Below, piece after piece: positions 16,790-29,439 of a DNA stretch of 64,000 nucleotides. Both the position numbers and the translations under genes were made by a program. The DNA comes from Eriocheir sinensis. Lineage: Eukaryota; Arthropoda; Malacostraca; Decapoda; Varunidae. Under the pieces are notes generated by a model. The model saw nothing but the letters and a program-made list of their open reading frames with translations. It was not told where the DNA came from and ran no database searches. The stretch lies in assembly GCF_024679095.1 (NCBI RefSeq), contig NC_066518.1, positions 8,897,610 to 8,961,609 of the forward strand, written 5' to 3'. How positions within the stretch are numbered: position 1 is the stretch's first letter; each line of letters begins with the position of its first letter.

Positions 16790-17689
16790 GAAAGTGAAGG
16801 ACTCTGTGGAAGGCCATTATCCTGCAGTGGACTAGTAACTGATTAAGGTCATCATGTTTCTCTATTAATTTATTTGCTTTTACTATAAGGCAAAATATCT
16901 CTCGTCGGACAGCTCGGTGCGCGGCGGGGTTTACCAGCCACCTTGACCTCGGAGTCCTGGCGCGTGTGAGGCAGCCCTTTGATGCTGCCACTCAACCCCG
17001 CGGCGGGCAGGCCTCCGCACACACTCGACACACTTCATTCTGGTAAAGTTTTGCTGCAGCTTCCCCAGCGGGCAGCAAAATCGATGAAATTTGTGTAAAT
17101 TATACGTGTCTAATTTTTGTTTCCACATAACTGAGTCCTTCAGTTTACCAGGAAACCATTACTTTGTATTTTTCATAGATATATTCGACCCGAAAAATAC
17201 AAGCCACCCGCGCGCCAGCGAGGACGGGCAAACACCTCAGCATGAACAAGTGTTGCCGCGCGGCCCAGGCCTCACTGTGGCACCACTCCCGCCGCTCTCA
17301 CCAGGCTGGAGGGCTTCTGAGGATCATCGATCAGGCCATCGCTTTTTGTCTGGCGGTGAAAGAGCCATCTTGACGGACGAGGTGTTCCGACAATACAGCG
17401 CTGCTGCTCCTCCGACTCACCGGGCAGAGGAAAAGAGAGTCATGATGAGTGAGTCGCCGGCTGTTGAGATTCACGAGGCCGGAAAATTTAGCGACGAAGC
17501 TTTGAGATCAACTTCAACCAATTAACTTCGACATATAAGTTTACGGCGCCGCGGCTTATTTATGAGACCATTTAACTCAGAGTGTCGCCGACATCGACAG
17601 GTGTGACTTGAGTTATGCCCTCATGGTCTCTCCTTCTGCACAGGAGCGCAGCCCCCCTCCCCCCTCCCACACACAGGTTGAAGTTAGTG
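16790..17689. other. No gene recognised; one open frame of 144 codons
   Basis: A + frame at 17091-17525 is open and not a simple repeat, with moderately high GC. It has no signature and no codon pattern I can support as coding, so it is left unnamed. Confidence 0.35.
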
Positions 17690-17800
17690 CCTTGCCCAGG
17701 CCTTTTTTTTCGCTGGCAAGGAGGAGTTACTGTCCCCTCTTGGTCATGGGGGATGGGGGAAGGGTGTAAGGTCCTGCAGCTTTACCCATAGGCCGGCTAA
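17690..17800 (+). mobile_element. Dispersed repeat matching the family 4 SINE body
   Basis: ggcaaggaggagttactgtc, ccctcttggtcatgggggat match, in order, the reverse complement of the body at 33360-33420. No pol III head was recognised here. Confidence 0.45.
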
Positions 17801-19485
17801 CGAGTTCCAGTGTTCTCTCCAGGAGGGTAGTGGATGACTATCACGACTCCAGCAATCCGCTTGTTATAATGTGATCGTGGCTGATTTTAAGCTTATGGGA
17901 ACAAAATTCTTGGAAAAACCGCGTTCAGAATCATAACAAATTGAATGAAAGATGACAAATCGGCAGACTTTCTCTGAAAATCATTTTGTGAAAATGATTA
18001 ATGTATTCCTGGACAAAAAGCCGGGCTGAAAATGAACGTGGAAATCTCTTTCTGGGACAACAAATTATTGGCTATATTCTTTAAATAGGCGAGACATAAG
18101 TAAATATTACCCGTCCTCAATAACAAATGTTGGTGGCGACCACACAATGGTTAGACGGAAAACACCTGATACTATAAAAAAAAAAATCTCACGATATACA
18201 ATAAATATAAATGTTGACAGGCAAAAGGAAATGAGTTGTGACAGATCCTGGGCCCCCTATACACCACCTATGAGGTATTAGGTGACCACTTCCGTGCTCG
18301 ATAGTGCATACATGCAAATACTTTTTATGCTGTTTTTTTTTTTCTTTCTAGTATACTTTGATTCTTTATGCCACTTTTTTATTTCTTTTTTTACTTTTCT
18401 TTCCTTCTTTTCTGGCACACTGCGCATCACTCCGCGGTGAGAAATTGCATGAACGACCGAGATATTCAAGGGAGAAGGAAGCCTACGAGACACAAAAATG
18501 TGCAAGGCGATTACAAGCTATTGATATGGCAAGAGATATGTAGCCTATTAAAGAAAACAGTTTGCAGACGAGACGCTCTCCGGGACTGTTCATTCAAGTG
18601 TGTACTGCATCGGTCATCACACTTAAAGGGACAAAGAAATATAAACTCATCAACCCCACCTGGCTTCCGATAAACATTCGAGCTCCTACTTCACTTCGTC
18701 AATTACGCCCCTCCACCCACGCACGGCAGGCAAACACAGAACATTAACACATTTAAACAAAGAAAATAAAAAAGTTTTCTATCGACGATGAAATGCATGA
18801 CATCGCTGACACATTCACGTCCAATATCCTCCACCTTTCCTCCTCTATTATCATTCCTTTGATCCTCCCCCACGCAATCCCAACACCTCTTTCCCGACTC
18901 TTTCATCCGCCACCTGGAATTGGATAGCGCTTTGGCCTCACCTCAGCAGACTGATCTTCCTACGTTGCTTCGATGTCTTCCCCACCGCTGTTTCGCGTAA
19001 ACAACTCTAAACTTCGACGCCCTTCCCTCGGCGCATTCCCAGAACACCTCCAACAACAGAGCAAAATATAATATGCTGACGGACTTCCATTTTGCTGGAT
19101 ATGAAGAAAACAACTTACAAATAACTCCGGGGAAGATGTATAATAATTATGTTTGTTATTGAGGCCGCTCAGATTGCATTTATCCTCCCCAGTTCATGCC
19201 ATCCCGCCCAGGTTCCTCGCCTCTTCATTTGGCTTAACATTCTCAGCCAGCACTCTCGCGCGCCCCGTCGTTGGAGTCTGGCAATAAACCAGCGAAACTG
19301 CCCATCACCCGCGCCGGTTGCCCACCATCAGGACCATGTTAACTTCTTATATATCCCCGTGACCCATGACCAGGCGGGAGCTGCTGCAGAGGCGCCTTAC
19401 CCCACCCCTGCGGCACCCCTTACCACCCTATCCACCCACTGTCCCCGTCGTCTGCGTCACACTCCTTCCTCGGAACACCACCCAC
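17801..19485. other. No gene seen
   Basis: Unique sequence with a pyrimidine-rich patch at 18340-18420. Nothing recognised. Confidence 0.5.
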
Positions 19486-19602
19486 CAGAAATTGACCTGT
19501 ATTCTGGCCTCTATTCTATTTTCTTTTGTTGGAGCAGCGTCAAGCGGGTCTTTTTGCTTTTGTTTCTGTTTTTTTCCCCTTGTGCTGCTTCCCTCTTTGT
19601 AA
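19486..19602 (+). mobile_element. LINE 3' end (family A), short copy
   Basis: The order of landmarks matches the family: attgacctgtattctggcc, agcgggtctttttg, ccccttgtgctgcttccctctttgtaaaa. It is diverged, with no coding remnant upstream that I can read. Confidence 0.6.
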
Positions 19603-20189
19603 AATCGATTCAGTACGACGATGGTGGCACGGAGTCATTATTTACGCCCCGTCATAACAATCGTAAAAAGCCCGAGTTAAAGCGCAAAGCTATAGAGTAA
19701 GTCTACGTTTCTTTGCCGGTGCCGAGTCATCAATATTCAAGGCGTGCATTGCTACAAGTGCCATTAACCTTATTTTATGGTGCCAGCCAGCCTCGTATTC
19801 CTCAAGCAATGAACTTTGGCAGCGGGCTTTCCATTTCTTGCTTCAGCTGCGAAAGAAGCAGCAAACTTCATTTCAGAGTTAGTCGCTTTATACTTTAACA
19901 GTCAAACTCATAAATCTACGTTAAGTGTCGCCGGTTTTCATTCTCAGTTTAGAGACGATGGGTAAATTAACAGACCCGCCTCCCTGACTTGTGGTCCTTG
20001 CGAGTGCGTTACTGCAGCGGGATAAAAGGTACCTAGTGTAAAGCCTCACAAATTAGATGAATGCTCCAGAACAAAGAAAAATACCAAATGGCTCGCTGCA
20101 CTCAAAAGTCCAGTGTTTCCCGTGCAGTCCTTGTGACGAAGAAAATATTTGACGGATGTGACAACGTGAAGCCGCTCTGACTGCTACAC

Positions 20190-20330
20190 CTTTTCTTTTT
20201 TATATATAGCGAAAGCAGATCCAGGGCAAAAACAGAAGAAAAACAAAAGAACCCGCCAGGCGCTGCTGCTGTAAAAAAAAAAAACTGAACAAAAGGCCAC
20301 AAAGAGAGGGTCAATTTCGGGTGGTTGTCC
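20190..20330 (-). mobile_element. LINE 3' end (family A), inverted copy
   Basis: On the + strand it reads agatccagggcaaaaac, aacccgccaggcgctgctgctg, an A run, caaaaggccacaaagagagg, gtcaatttcgggtgg. This is the reverse complement of the family landmarks in the expected order. A (CA)n array begins within 10 bp. Confidence 0.65.
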
Positions 20331-20331
20331 T

Positions 20332-20333
<2 letters not shown>

Positions 20334-20400
<67 letters not shown>
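20334..20400. repeat. (CA)n
   Basis: Pure, adjacent to an inverted LINE 3' end. Confidence 0.98.
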
Positions 20401-20402
<2 letters not shown>

Positions 20403-20684
20403 TCCTCCTCCCCCGCAACCACACACACAGCGCAACCCAGAATTACTATTAAAGAAATGCAACCCATTAATTAACGCAACGCCAAACACATCCGGGAAGA
20501 TCAAAGACAACGGATGCCATTTTGATCTGCGTACATCTCGCTGCCGGAAAAAAAAAAGCAAGTCCCGCGAGGCAACGGTGCAGAAGAAACGCTTGTGAAC
20601 ACGTGTCACAGATTAATAAAAACACCTGGAAGCACATGTGGAGCTTTACCATGGATGAAACGACAGAAGCCTTTAATGGTTTTC

Positions 20685-20758
20685 TTTTTTATATATTTTA
20701 CGGTAAAGGAAGCAGCTCAAGGGCAGATAAAAACAGATAAAAAAAAATGCCAGCTAAT
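20685..20758 (-). mobile_element. LINE 3' end (family A), short inverted copy
   Basis: Only the extreme 3' part is present: ttttatatattttacggtaa, aggaagcagctcaagggcag, aaaaaaaatgccagct. It lies 360 bp from another inverted copy. Confidence 0.55.
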
Positions 20759-21199
20759 GTAATTCAATATACAAGCAATAAACAACTTTCAAGGTATACC
20801 TGTGTGGGAGATAGAAGTATACTTATGATGCGGTACGTGTTCGCTGTATGTGTGGAGAGCAGGTGAGAGAGGAGAAGTATTAGAGTAAAAACCCACCGCT
20901 GGGGAGATCGTGTGCTCTTTGTTTCACCGACGTACACTTCAAAGAAAGGCAGTACCAGAGGGAAAAGAGGCAGAGAAGCAGGATGTAATGATAAAGATCG
21001 CAGGAGCAAAAAATTAGGAGACGTTGTGTAGCTTTCTTTTTTTAGGGGGGGAGGGGGGAGAGGGAGAATAACGGAGGGAGCTAAAAATAGATATAGTCAC
21101 AAAAAGAAACACACAGACACAAACATACAAACTAACTATCTAATTAAAAAAAATAGATACATATGCAGGTAGATATTAATATAGAGGTAACTAAATAAA

Positions 21200-21341
<142 letters not shown>

Positions 21342-21636
21342 TTTATATGACCAAAGTTTTCTTCGAGGCGGTTTTCCCTGGAGGCATTTAAGAATCGTAA
21401 AGTGTTTCTCTGTTTTTGAGTCGCCTCGAACTTTATATTCTCCCCTCCGCCCCTCCAGCCACCCAACCACCCCTGTCCCCCGCCCCTCCAGGCACCAAAC
21501 CCCCCCCCCTCACCCCTACGCCACCCATCCCGCCCGCCACCCACCCACCCTTCCATGACCGTCCATTTCCTGACCGGAGGGACGCACTGGAGGTCACGGC
21601 GAGTATAACATTAACACTTTTTTCCTTTTGTCTTGC

Positions 21637-22173
21637 CTCGTAAACACTAAGAAACAAGAGACGAGCGAAGTGAAAGTTGCACGGGTATATATTTTTTTCG
21701 TCTAATTCCACGAGACAGCTCTCACTTAATACTTCCCCGCACCAAGACATCTTCTTTTTCTTTTTGTATTCTCGTAAACACTAAAAACAAAAGAAGAGCG
21801 AGATGGAAGTTGCAGTGATATATTTTTTGGTTCTGTAATTTTACGAGACATTTCTTAACAATTTCCGGACACATAAAGACACACAAGACACCAAGACACA
21901 CTTTCTTCTTTTTGTTTTTTTCTCGTAAACACTAAAAAACAAAAGACGAGCGAGATGAAAGTTGCAGTGATATATTTTTTGGTTATGTAATTTTACGAGA
22001 TATTTCTTAACAATTTCCGGACACACAAAGACACACAAGACACCGAGACACACTTTTTTTTTATTTTTGTCTTGTCTCGTAAACACTAACAAAGAAAAGA
22101 CGAACGAGCTGAAAGTTGTACGGATATACTTTTTTCTTCTCTGTAATTCTACGAGATATTTCTTAACACGTCC
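21637..22173 (+). repeat. Tandem repeat, four units of 134-155 bp, each with a palindromic pair
   Basis: Units start at 21637, 21771, 21922 and 22077 with ctcgtaaacactaa, then gacgagcgagatgaaagttg, gatatattttttgg, and tttacgagatatttcttaac. tctcgtaaa near the start and tttacgaga about 70 bp later are inverted copies of each other in each unit. Confidence 0.88.
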
Positions 22174-22239
22174 GGCATCAAGATTGACCTCAACGCTGCA
22201 GGGAAAATGACAAAGATGAAGATTTAGTTGATTTTACTC

Positions 22240-22242
<3 letters not shown>

Positions 22243-22272
<30 letters not shown>

Positions 22273-22316
22273 CTGTGTGTCTGTGTGTGTGTGGTGGTGG
22301 TGTGGGGGGGGGGGGG
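22243..22316. repeat. (GT)n and G run
   Basis: (GT)n with two TCTG interruptions, GGT units, then a 13-base G run. Confidence 0.95.
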
Positions 22317-22577
22317 TGAGAGGCGTCGTCGGGGGAGATGGAACAAGAAAAGGCTTCGTAAAGAAAGGTTGCAAAAGTTTCCATCATTTAAAAGGAGAGG
22401 AAAAAGATAAACACCAAGGCTCCTTCATCATCACATAACAGCCTTTTGTTCCGCCGCCATTTGAGAGTCCATAAACTTCGCTTCCCTCAATGGTGGTGTC
22501 GCCCTGTGATCTCTCCCTTCTGGCCTTCCTCGAGTCTATACACACCTTGCCCTCTAGTCGTTGTTGCTGTAGATGTT

Positions 22578-22740
22578 CCTACGCCTCCTTTTCCTCTTCC
22601 TATTCCTTTTCCTCTTCCTATTCCTTTTCCTCTTCCTATTCCTTTTCCTCTTCCTATTCCTTTTCCTCTTCCTATTCCTCTTCCTATTCCTTTTCCTCTT
22701 CCTATTCCTTTTCCTCTTCCGTTTCCGTTTCCTTTTCGTC
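22578..22740 (+). repeat. Minisatellite, 18-bp unit
   Basis: ttcctattccttttcctc repeats about eight times with 12-bp variants. Open frames on both strands (Ser/Tyr, Phe/Leu, Arg/Lys) are by-products. Confidence 0.95.
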
Positions 22741-24375
22741 TTCTTCTTCTTCAACATCCTCCTCCCCCTCCTCCCTCTTCTCCAGTTTTTTCTCATCCTC
22801 TTCCTCCTAGTCTTCCTCAGCCTGCTCCTCTAGAATCCCCGCCGCGTGCCACAGTAGCCCATTAGGCGATTACCACGACCAGTGTATCAAAGGCTGTCTC
22901 CGGCTCGAGTGTTTGTCTGTTAATGAGCGTTTCCTTAATCAAGAGGCGCCTTTAAGAAGCATGAATAGAGGTACGCCGATCCTCATCAACTCGTAGAAAG
23001 ATGTTTTAGCTATACATTCATCTTTACCTGTCAGTACGTTCACCTGACGGCCTCTATGCAAGTCTTTTTTTTTTTTTAGCCTCACAGATGTATCGAGTAC
23101 ACGGCAGTCGTCCCTCGCGACTCGTCGGCTTCCCAGAAGAGAATGTGGCTCATATCAGCGAAATATCCGAAGCTTGTCATCTTTACATTACCACGGCCAT
23201 TTGCTAGTCATATATATAATGTATTTCGGAATAAAAGCCCGAGTAATTCTCTGAAGTGTTCCTTACGAATGGAAGAAGTCGTCGTCATGTCACAGGAAAG
23301 GCTGAGGTCACGCTGCCCGCGGCAACACACGTTATCATGTTAGTGTTTATTCCTCCGTCCGGCGGCGGCAATGGGTCCACTCTTCATGAAAAAATAAACA
23401 TTGTTTTACATTTTTCTCCGCTTTCATTTTGTAAGCTTTTATCTAAGTAGTAAAGTTGAGTTTTAATGCAAGACTTACTCCGACTCCAGAGTATCATTCT
23501 ATTTGTTTTCTTTCCTAACAAATACGTTTCGCCATTAGCTTGCAACAGTTTTCTTCCCTTTGTAGCAATGAACTCCTGGCTGCTTCACATCAAGTACATA
23601 ACTTGTTTCTCTTTACGTTTACAGTTATACTTCTCTTTAACGGAAAATCAAACACTTATCTTGATGAAAAGTTTCGAATATACATTACCTTCAGACTTTT
23701 ATTACGCGGAGTGTTTTACTTTTCAAAAAACCCTCAACGCTCAAAACATTGCACTGCTGAACTCGTCAGCCTCCCATGGTCCACGCATGGGCATAACAAT
23801 ATTTTATCACAAAAAATCATATTCTTTTTATCACAAAAGGAATTAATCATGATAATTATATTACTATCATTTAAGCCTGTTTCAGTTTCTTTTCGGAACT
23901 TTGGGCTTCGATTTTTTATCTACATTTACATTTTACAAATTTCTTGACTTCAGTTTCAGGTCTCTTAAACTCACTGGCTATTTCTTTCATCTTCACAAAC
24001 CGCAACAAAATTTAATGAATTGCGTTTTGAATATTATGTCTTTATCCCTCTCTATTTTAGTGAAATACTTACTGATTCAGTATTGCTTCGTTTTCCTGAA
24101 GCCCCAAATCCTTCTGCTGTTCGTCACGTGTTGCTGTTCGTCATGTGTCTTTACCAATCCCTTGGACGTTTTAATTGAAATTCTTTTCTGCACACTCGCT
24201 TTCACTTCTCAGACGAATAACGCCGAATGATCAGAGTGACCGCAATGAGCCTTTTATTGCCAATCGCCACGCTGTAGTCACGCTGTTTGTCGTTATGCAC
24301 TCCCAACTTTACGTTCTCCTTCGATGCATGTGAAAACTATAAAGAACAATATAAAACTGTTTAAAATATCTAATC

Positions 24376-24377
<2 letters not shown>
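22741..24377. other. No gene seen
   Basis: AT-rich unique sequence. The Phe/Leu-rich frames at 23466-24230 look hydrophobic but reflect T richness and lack receptor motifs. Confidence 0.5.

Positions 24378-24422
<45 letters not shown>
24378..24422. repeat. (GA)n
   Basis: Pure, 45 bp. Confidence 0.98.
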
Positions 24423-24426
<4 letters not shown>

Positions 24427-24735
24427 CTAACTATCCCTCTTAACTTCAGCCAGTGATTGCTATCATTAACCCGTCTAATGAGCCTTAGCGTGTTAATTTG
24501 CGTAATCGCGGGCACTAAATTAGCCGGATTTAGGTAAATGTTTTTTTGTTGTCTTTTTTAATCTGAGGTAGCGTTGTGGCTGCCTGCTGGGGAGCGCAAA
24601 CAGTGAAAAATATCATTCGTTACACTGACATCGCCATCTTCCATGTCTTCTGTAAACCTTTACCGTCACTGCATCAAACACCGGGAATGCTGTATGACCC
24701 TCCTAGACTGTCATACATTTCGACTATTTTATTAT

Positions 24736-24860
24736 ATACTTTTCTTTTTTTTTACAGCTAAGGAGACAGTTCAAGGGCGTAAAGAAAATATTAAAAAAAA
24801 AAATCCCGCTACTTGCTGCTCCTGAATAGAGGTCAAAGGAGCGGCCAAAAAGATAGTAAG
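24736..24860 (-). mobile_element. LINE 3' end (family A), inverted copy
   Basis: The landmarks run tttttttacagctaagg, agacagttcaagggcg, aatcccgctacttgctgctcc, ggtcaaaggagcggccaaaa. It lies just left of the duplicated segment that carries a further copy. Confidence 0.65.
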
Positions 24861-24863
24861 GAC

Positions 24864-25328
24864 TGAAAAGAATAAGACAGAGCCATACGTGAAAATATGT
24901 TCAGCGTTTCTGACTTAACTGGTGAACGTAAGGGAAAGTGTTGTCTCGCGTGAAAATGTTTGATATAGGCACCGAAACTATAAATTGATAAAACACAAAA
25001 TTCCCTATTATCTTTTTTTTTTTTTATATAACAAAGGTGACAGCTCAAGGGCACAAAAAAGGAAACAATAAAAAAAAGCCCGCTACTCGCTGCTCCTAAA
25101 AAGAGTTGGAGGAGTGGCCGAAAGAGGGGTCAATTTCGGGAGGAGGGGTGTCCAGATACCCTCCTCTAGGTTTCATTTAGTTTAATATTTTCGTACAATC
25201 ACCATCTTTTCATTTAATCACTTTTCACTGTTTTGTTTTTTACTTTACGGATCTTTTCAATCAATATTTCTTCACCAGTTTTGTTACTTTTCCAATCTTT
25301 TTAATTACTTACTGTTTATTAGTTTTTT
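24864..25328 (+). repeat. Left copy of a ~460-bp duplicated segment
   Basis: It begins tgaaaagaataagacagagc, runs through gaaaatgtttgatataggc, the inverted LINE 3' end, and tttcgtacaatcaccatc, and ends tactgtttattagttttt. It matches 26355-26815 over its whole length apart from small indels and scattered substitutions. Confidence 0.95.
25012..25165 (-). mobile_element. LINE 3' end (family A), inverted copy inside the left duplicated segment
   Basis: It starts with a T run, then tataacaaaggtgacagctc, agcccgctactcgctgctcc, gagtggccgaaagagg, gtcaatttcgggagg, gtgtccagataccctc. It is nearly identical to the copy at 26500-26655, because both lie inside the same duplicated block. Confidence 0.75.
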
Positions 25329-25545
25329 ATGCTTATTTGTTTCTTGAGTATTTTAAGATATTTATTACATTACCTCTCTGTCCTTCTATGTCTACAATCT
25401 TCTATATTATTCTCTCATGCTCTTTCTCCTACTCTTTCATCACTTTCTCTTTCATCATCTCTTTATCGGCGTCTCAGGTGTTTTGGGAGGCTGAACAGGT
25501 AGCTTATAGTATTCGCACTCCTCCCTCTTTACCTGTTTCGTCTCT

Positions 25546-25571
25546 TATAATAATAATAATAATAATAATAA

Positions 25572-25602
<31 letters not shown>

Positions 25603-25616
25603 AAGAAGAAGAAGAA
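25546..25616. repeat. Compound (AAT)n(AAG)n
   Basis: (AAT)9 converts to (AAG)14 at 25573 by one base change in the unit. Confidence 0.98.
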
Positions 25617-26354
25617 TCCCTTCGTCTTCTTCCTTCTGTTCTTCCATTTTCAGTTTCCGAGTAATTTCTCAACGCTTTAATTAACCCTTGCCCTTGTATG
25701 ATGTTTTTCTTCTCCATTTCATTCTTGGGTCCTTCTCCGCCAGTTCTTTTCCGATGAGGGCGAAGTCCAGGCCATCTGTCTTATTAAGTCTGTCGGCGGT
25801 ACACTCCCCCCACCCACCCCCCACTCCCAGCACGTCACCGATATTTCCTCTGTGGTCTCTGCTTTCGCTAACACTTTTTTCAGGCTTTTGCTCTTTAAGT
25901 TGACAACCCTAAGGCGAGAAGCACACAGCGAAAATGACGAAATGGAAAAACAAAAATAACTAAACTTAGGCCATCTCCGTCTCACTCTCCCTCTTTCTAT
26001 CCCTCTCCCTCTCCCTCTCTCTCTCACCCTCACCCTCACCCTCTCCTGCTCCCTCTCTGAAATGCAAATCTTCATGTGAATATTAATTGATGCAGAGGAA
26101 ATATACCAATAACTTCATCGTGCAAATGTTCTAAAAAAAAAAGATGAAAAAATTGACTTAGACATGAGGCTGCGGGGTGAATGGATATCGCTTCTTTAAG
26201 GCCAGTGATTCCGGTCTAAAATTATGATCCGTAATGATTTCACAGACCGGCGACACGTTTTCTTTTACTCGGCATCGGGAAACCGGACCTGCTCTCGAGG
26301 GAACGATCCGCCGAGCGCCGCGCCATGTCCATTACTTGTGATAATAGTGAAAAG

Positions 26355-26815
26355 TGAAAAGAATAAGACAGAGCAATACGTGAAAATATGTCCCCCGTTT
26401 CTGACTTAACTGGTGAACGTAAGGAAAAGTGTTGTCTCGCTTGAAAATGTTTGATATAGGCACCGAAACTATAAATTGATAAAACACAATATTGTCTATT
26501 ATATTTTTTTATAACAAAGGAGGCAGCTCACGGGCACAAAAAAAGGAAACAATATTAGAAAAAAATTAAGCCCGCTACTCGCTGCTCCTAAAAAGAGTTA
26601 AAGGAGTGGCCGAAAGAGGGGTCAATTTCGGGAGGAGAGGTGTCCAGATACCCTCGACGTTACAGTTTGTTTAATATTTTCGTACAATTACCATCTTTTC
26701 ATTTAATCACTTTTCACTATTTCATTTTTACTTTACGGATCTTTTCAATCAATATTTGCTCACCAGTTTTGTTACTTTTCCCATATTTTTAATCAGTTAC
26801 TGTTTATTAGTTTTG
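26355..26815 (+). repeat. Right copy of the ~460-bp duplicated segment
   Basis: Same orientation and content as 24864-25328, 1.49 kb downstream. Here the right end runs on into further degenerate ttttgttactttaccc units to about 27110. Confidence 0.95.
26500..26655 (-). mobile_element. LINE 3' end (family A), inverted copy inside the right duplicated segment
   Basis: It shows the same landmarks as the copy at 25012-25165, with small indels in the T and A runs. Identity extends well beyond the element on both sides, so it was copied with its flanks and was not inserted independently. Confidence 0.75.
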
Positions 26816-27110
26816 TTACTCTACCCATTCTTTCAATCAATCACTCAATCCATTTTCTTCATCTACCTATCTCTATAACCAATCACTGTCCATCAATTTC
26901 GTTTCCTTACCCCTCTATTCAAGCAACCAGTTTTCATTAATTTTGTTACTTTACCATTCTTCTCAATCAATCAAAATGAATCAATTTTGTCACTATACTC
27001 ATCTCTTCAATCACTCCTTGTTCCTAAATTTTCTAACCCTACGCATCTTAACAATGAATCGTTCATCAATTTTGTTACTTTTCGCATCTTTAACAATCAG
27101 TCACTTAACA
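26740..27110 (+). repeat. Degenerate minisatellite (unit about 55-65 bp)
   Basis: The phrase caattttgttactttacc with a following attcttncaatcaatcac recurs six or more times with heavy divergence. The left duplicate at 25190-25330 holds two such units. Confidence 0.6.
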
Positions 27111-27628
27111 GTCGACGTATTTACCCACCGAATCATTAGCATACATATCCACGGTTGGAGCTTGCCACTTAATCACCGACCTGCTTCTGTGTGTGTCTCA
27201 GTCCTCGGGGGAGCGGCGCCAAGACAGATGCATTTGTTGTATCCAAGACCCAAGAGACCCCAGGATACAGCCTCAATATCTCTCCTCTCTCCCTGTCTCT
27301 GTCTCTGTCTCTGCATCTCTCTCTATCTATCTAACTATCTATCTCTTTCAATCAATTTAGCAACATATGTATCGATCGATTTATTACTTATCGATTTATA
27401 TCTATCTATTTCTGTCTACGTATATATGTCTCTACCGCTTAATCATAAAGAATTAGCAGGAGTGGAAAAGATAGTCTGAGATGATGGCCAGGTGAAAATA
27501 CAGACAAAGGAGAAAGAAACAAACAGATAGACAGGCAGAGAGAGACACACAGACATGCAAACAGACGGAGAGACAAACAGTGCAATACAGACAACAGGAC
27601 ACTCAACACGCCCCCCCACCCCCCTCAC

Positions 27629-27634
<6 letters not shown>

Positions 27635-27676
<42 letters not shown>
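27635..27676. repeat. (CA)n
   Basis: Pure. Confidence 0.98.
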
Positions 27677-27680
<4 letters not shown>

Positions 27681-27840
27681 GTTTTTTAGAGTAGTGAGAA
27701 TCTTCATGTCCCTCGTGCTCCTACCGTGAATGGATGCCGGGTGTCAGCTGAGGTTGTGTTCCGCCTCCCGTGTGTGAGTGTGATGTGAGGTTCCAGCAGT
27801 GCCCAAAGATCCGGGACTTCACTTCCATATTCTTTCGCAA

Positions 27841-28183
27841 GGCGGTGGCTGAGTGGTTAGCGTGCTGGGCTCACATTCACGGCGCCATGGACAACGTCGG
27901 TTCGAATCCCCACGCTACCACCTGGGATTTTTTAGTCACCGCCGAGTGGCCTAAGACTACCCACATGCTGTCCAGAAGACCATCCATCGACCCGGACTCT
28001 AAAAGAAACCGTCTAGTGAATCAAGAATGAGTTCCGGGGGGCAGCATGAGCCAAACATAACTGGCGACACTATAAAAAAAAAAAATGCCTGCGCCACGAC
28101 CGACATGGGCCGACCATCTGCCCCATGAAGAAAGTCTACCGGCGCAATAGGCAGGGATGTAAAAAAAAAAAAAAAAAAAAAAA
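27841..28183 (+). mobile_element. SINE (family 1), copy 3, with long A-tail
   Basis: Clean head: box A tggctgagtggttagcgtg, box B ggttcgaatcccc. The full body ends in 23 or so A residues at 28160-28183. The internal A run near 28077 is also specific to this copy. Confidence 0.87.
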
Positions 28184-28319
28184 ATGACCATGGCGAAAGA
28201 CACGAAATATAGACCAAGTTCTGCTGTGTTTCTTTAGTCTGCACATTCCTTAGTGAATGAATGAATGAACAAAGCAATGAACAATTAGGAAATAACAATG
28301 AATCAATGAATGTAAATAT

Positions 28320-28718
28320 GAATCAACTGATAAAGAAATGGATAGATAAACAGATATACATGAATAGATAAATATAGATACATAGATATTTATATAGATG
28401 GATAGATAAATAAATAGATAGAGGATAAATAGGTACAGACAAATATAAAAAAATAGTTTGATTGGCAGATAAACTAGTCGACTAATAAATATGTTAAGAT
28501 AAATAGATACAATTAGATAGATAGATAGATAGAGATGGATTGAAAGCGATATATTTAGATCATTAGAGGGACAGACACAAACATACAGAGAAAAATTGAG
28601 ATAGATAGATAGATAGATAGACAGTTAAGGATATAAACAGGCGATAGACAATTATAAATATGTTAATGAATACACCAAATATTCATCGTCATTAAATTCT
28701 TAAAAATCATTTTCTGAT

Positions 28719-28757
<39 letters not shown>

Positions 28758-28857
28758 GGCGGGGACATTACTTTCCTTCTAAGTAATTGAAACTTTATTC
28801 TATGCGCTAATTAATTGGGTGACGTATCCTTATTAGAGTAAACACACACACACACAC

Positions 28858-28905
<48 letters not shown>

Positions 28906-28910
28906 TGTCT
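28320..28910. repeat. GATA-rich region, (GA)n and (CA)n
   Basis: Imperfect (GATA)n from 28340 to 28625, (GA)n 28723-28755, (CA)n 28842-28905 with one cg. Confidence 0.9.
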
Positions 28911-29439
28911 CACACTAACTAACGGAATAACTTACTAACGAACTAGCTTATTCACAACCTTTATCACTCCTTGGTAATTAAAAAGGACTACCACTCTTCC
29001 CATTGTGCAAAATATCACACATCATCTTATTGATATAACAAACAGCCGCGACTGACAACGTTGCTTCTCTTAAGGCGTTGGTCGTATGTTGCTTCCGCCA
29101 ATCATTAGACAACGGACAAAGGAAGAGAGGGGTGAAAATAAATTGGCAAATAAAGGGGAAGAATAAGGTGAAACAGATGGAAAGAGGAAAAGGGAAAGAA
29201 TAGAATGAAAAGAAGAACCTGGAAACAAGATGATGGAGGAGGAGGGGGAGAAGGAGGAGGAGGAGAGTACGTAGGAGGAAGTCTTGGCAGGTCTTGGTCT
29301 GAAGTCTTCTTTAAGGGTCCTCGTTATATGCGATTCATTTTAAGTTTTTCTCACTTACTCTCCCTCCTTCCAACCGAGAATGTGTCCTCCCCCCTCCCCC
29401 TCCATCCAAGCTTTCCTCCCTCCCTCGTTACTCCTCTCT

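Noticed and set aside
22446..22865. Pro/Ile/Phe repeat protein candidate
   Set aside because: Direct translation of an 18-bp pyrimidine minisatellite; all frames on both strands are open.
23466..24230. Hydrophobic frames that might be receptor TM1-TM5 exons
   Set aside because: They lack a DRY-type motif, TM3 cysteine or consistent splice sites; the hydrophobicity follows from T richness.
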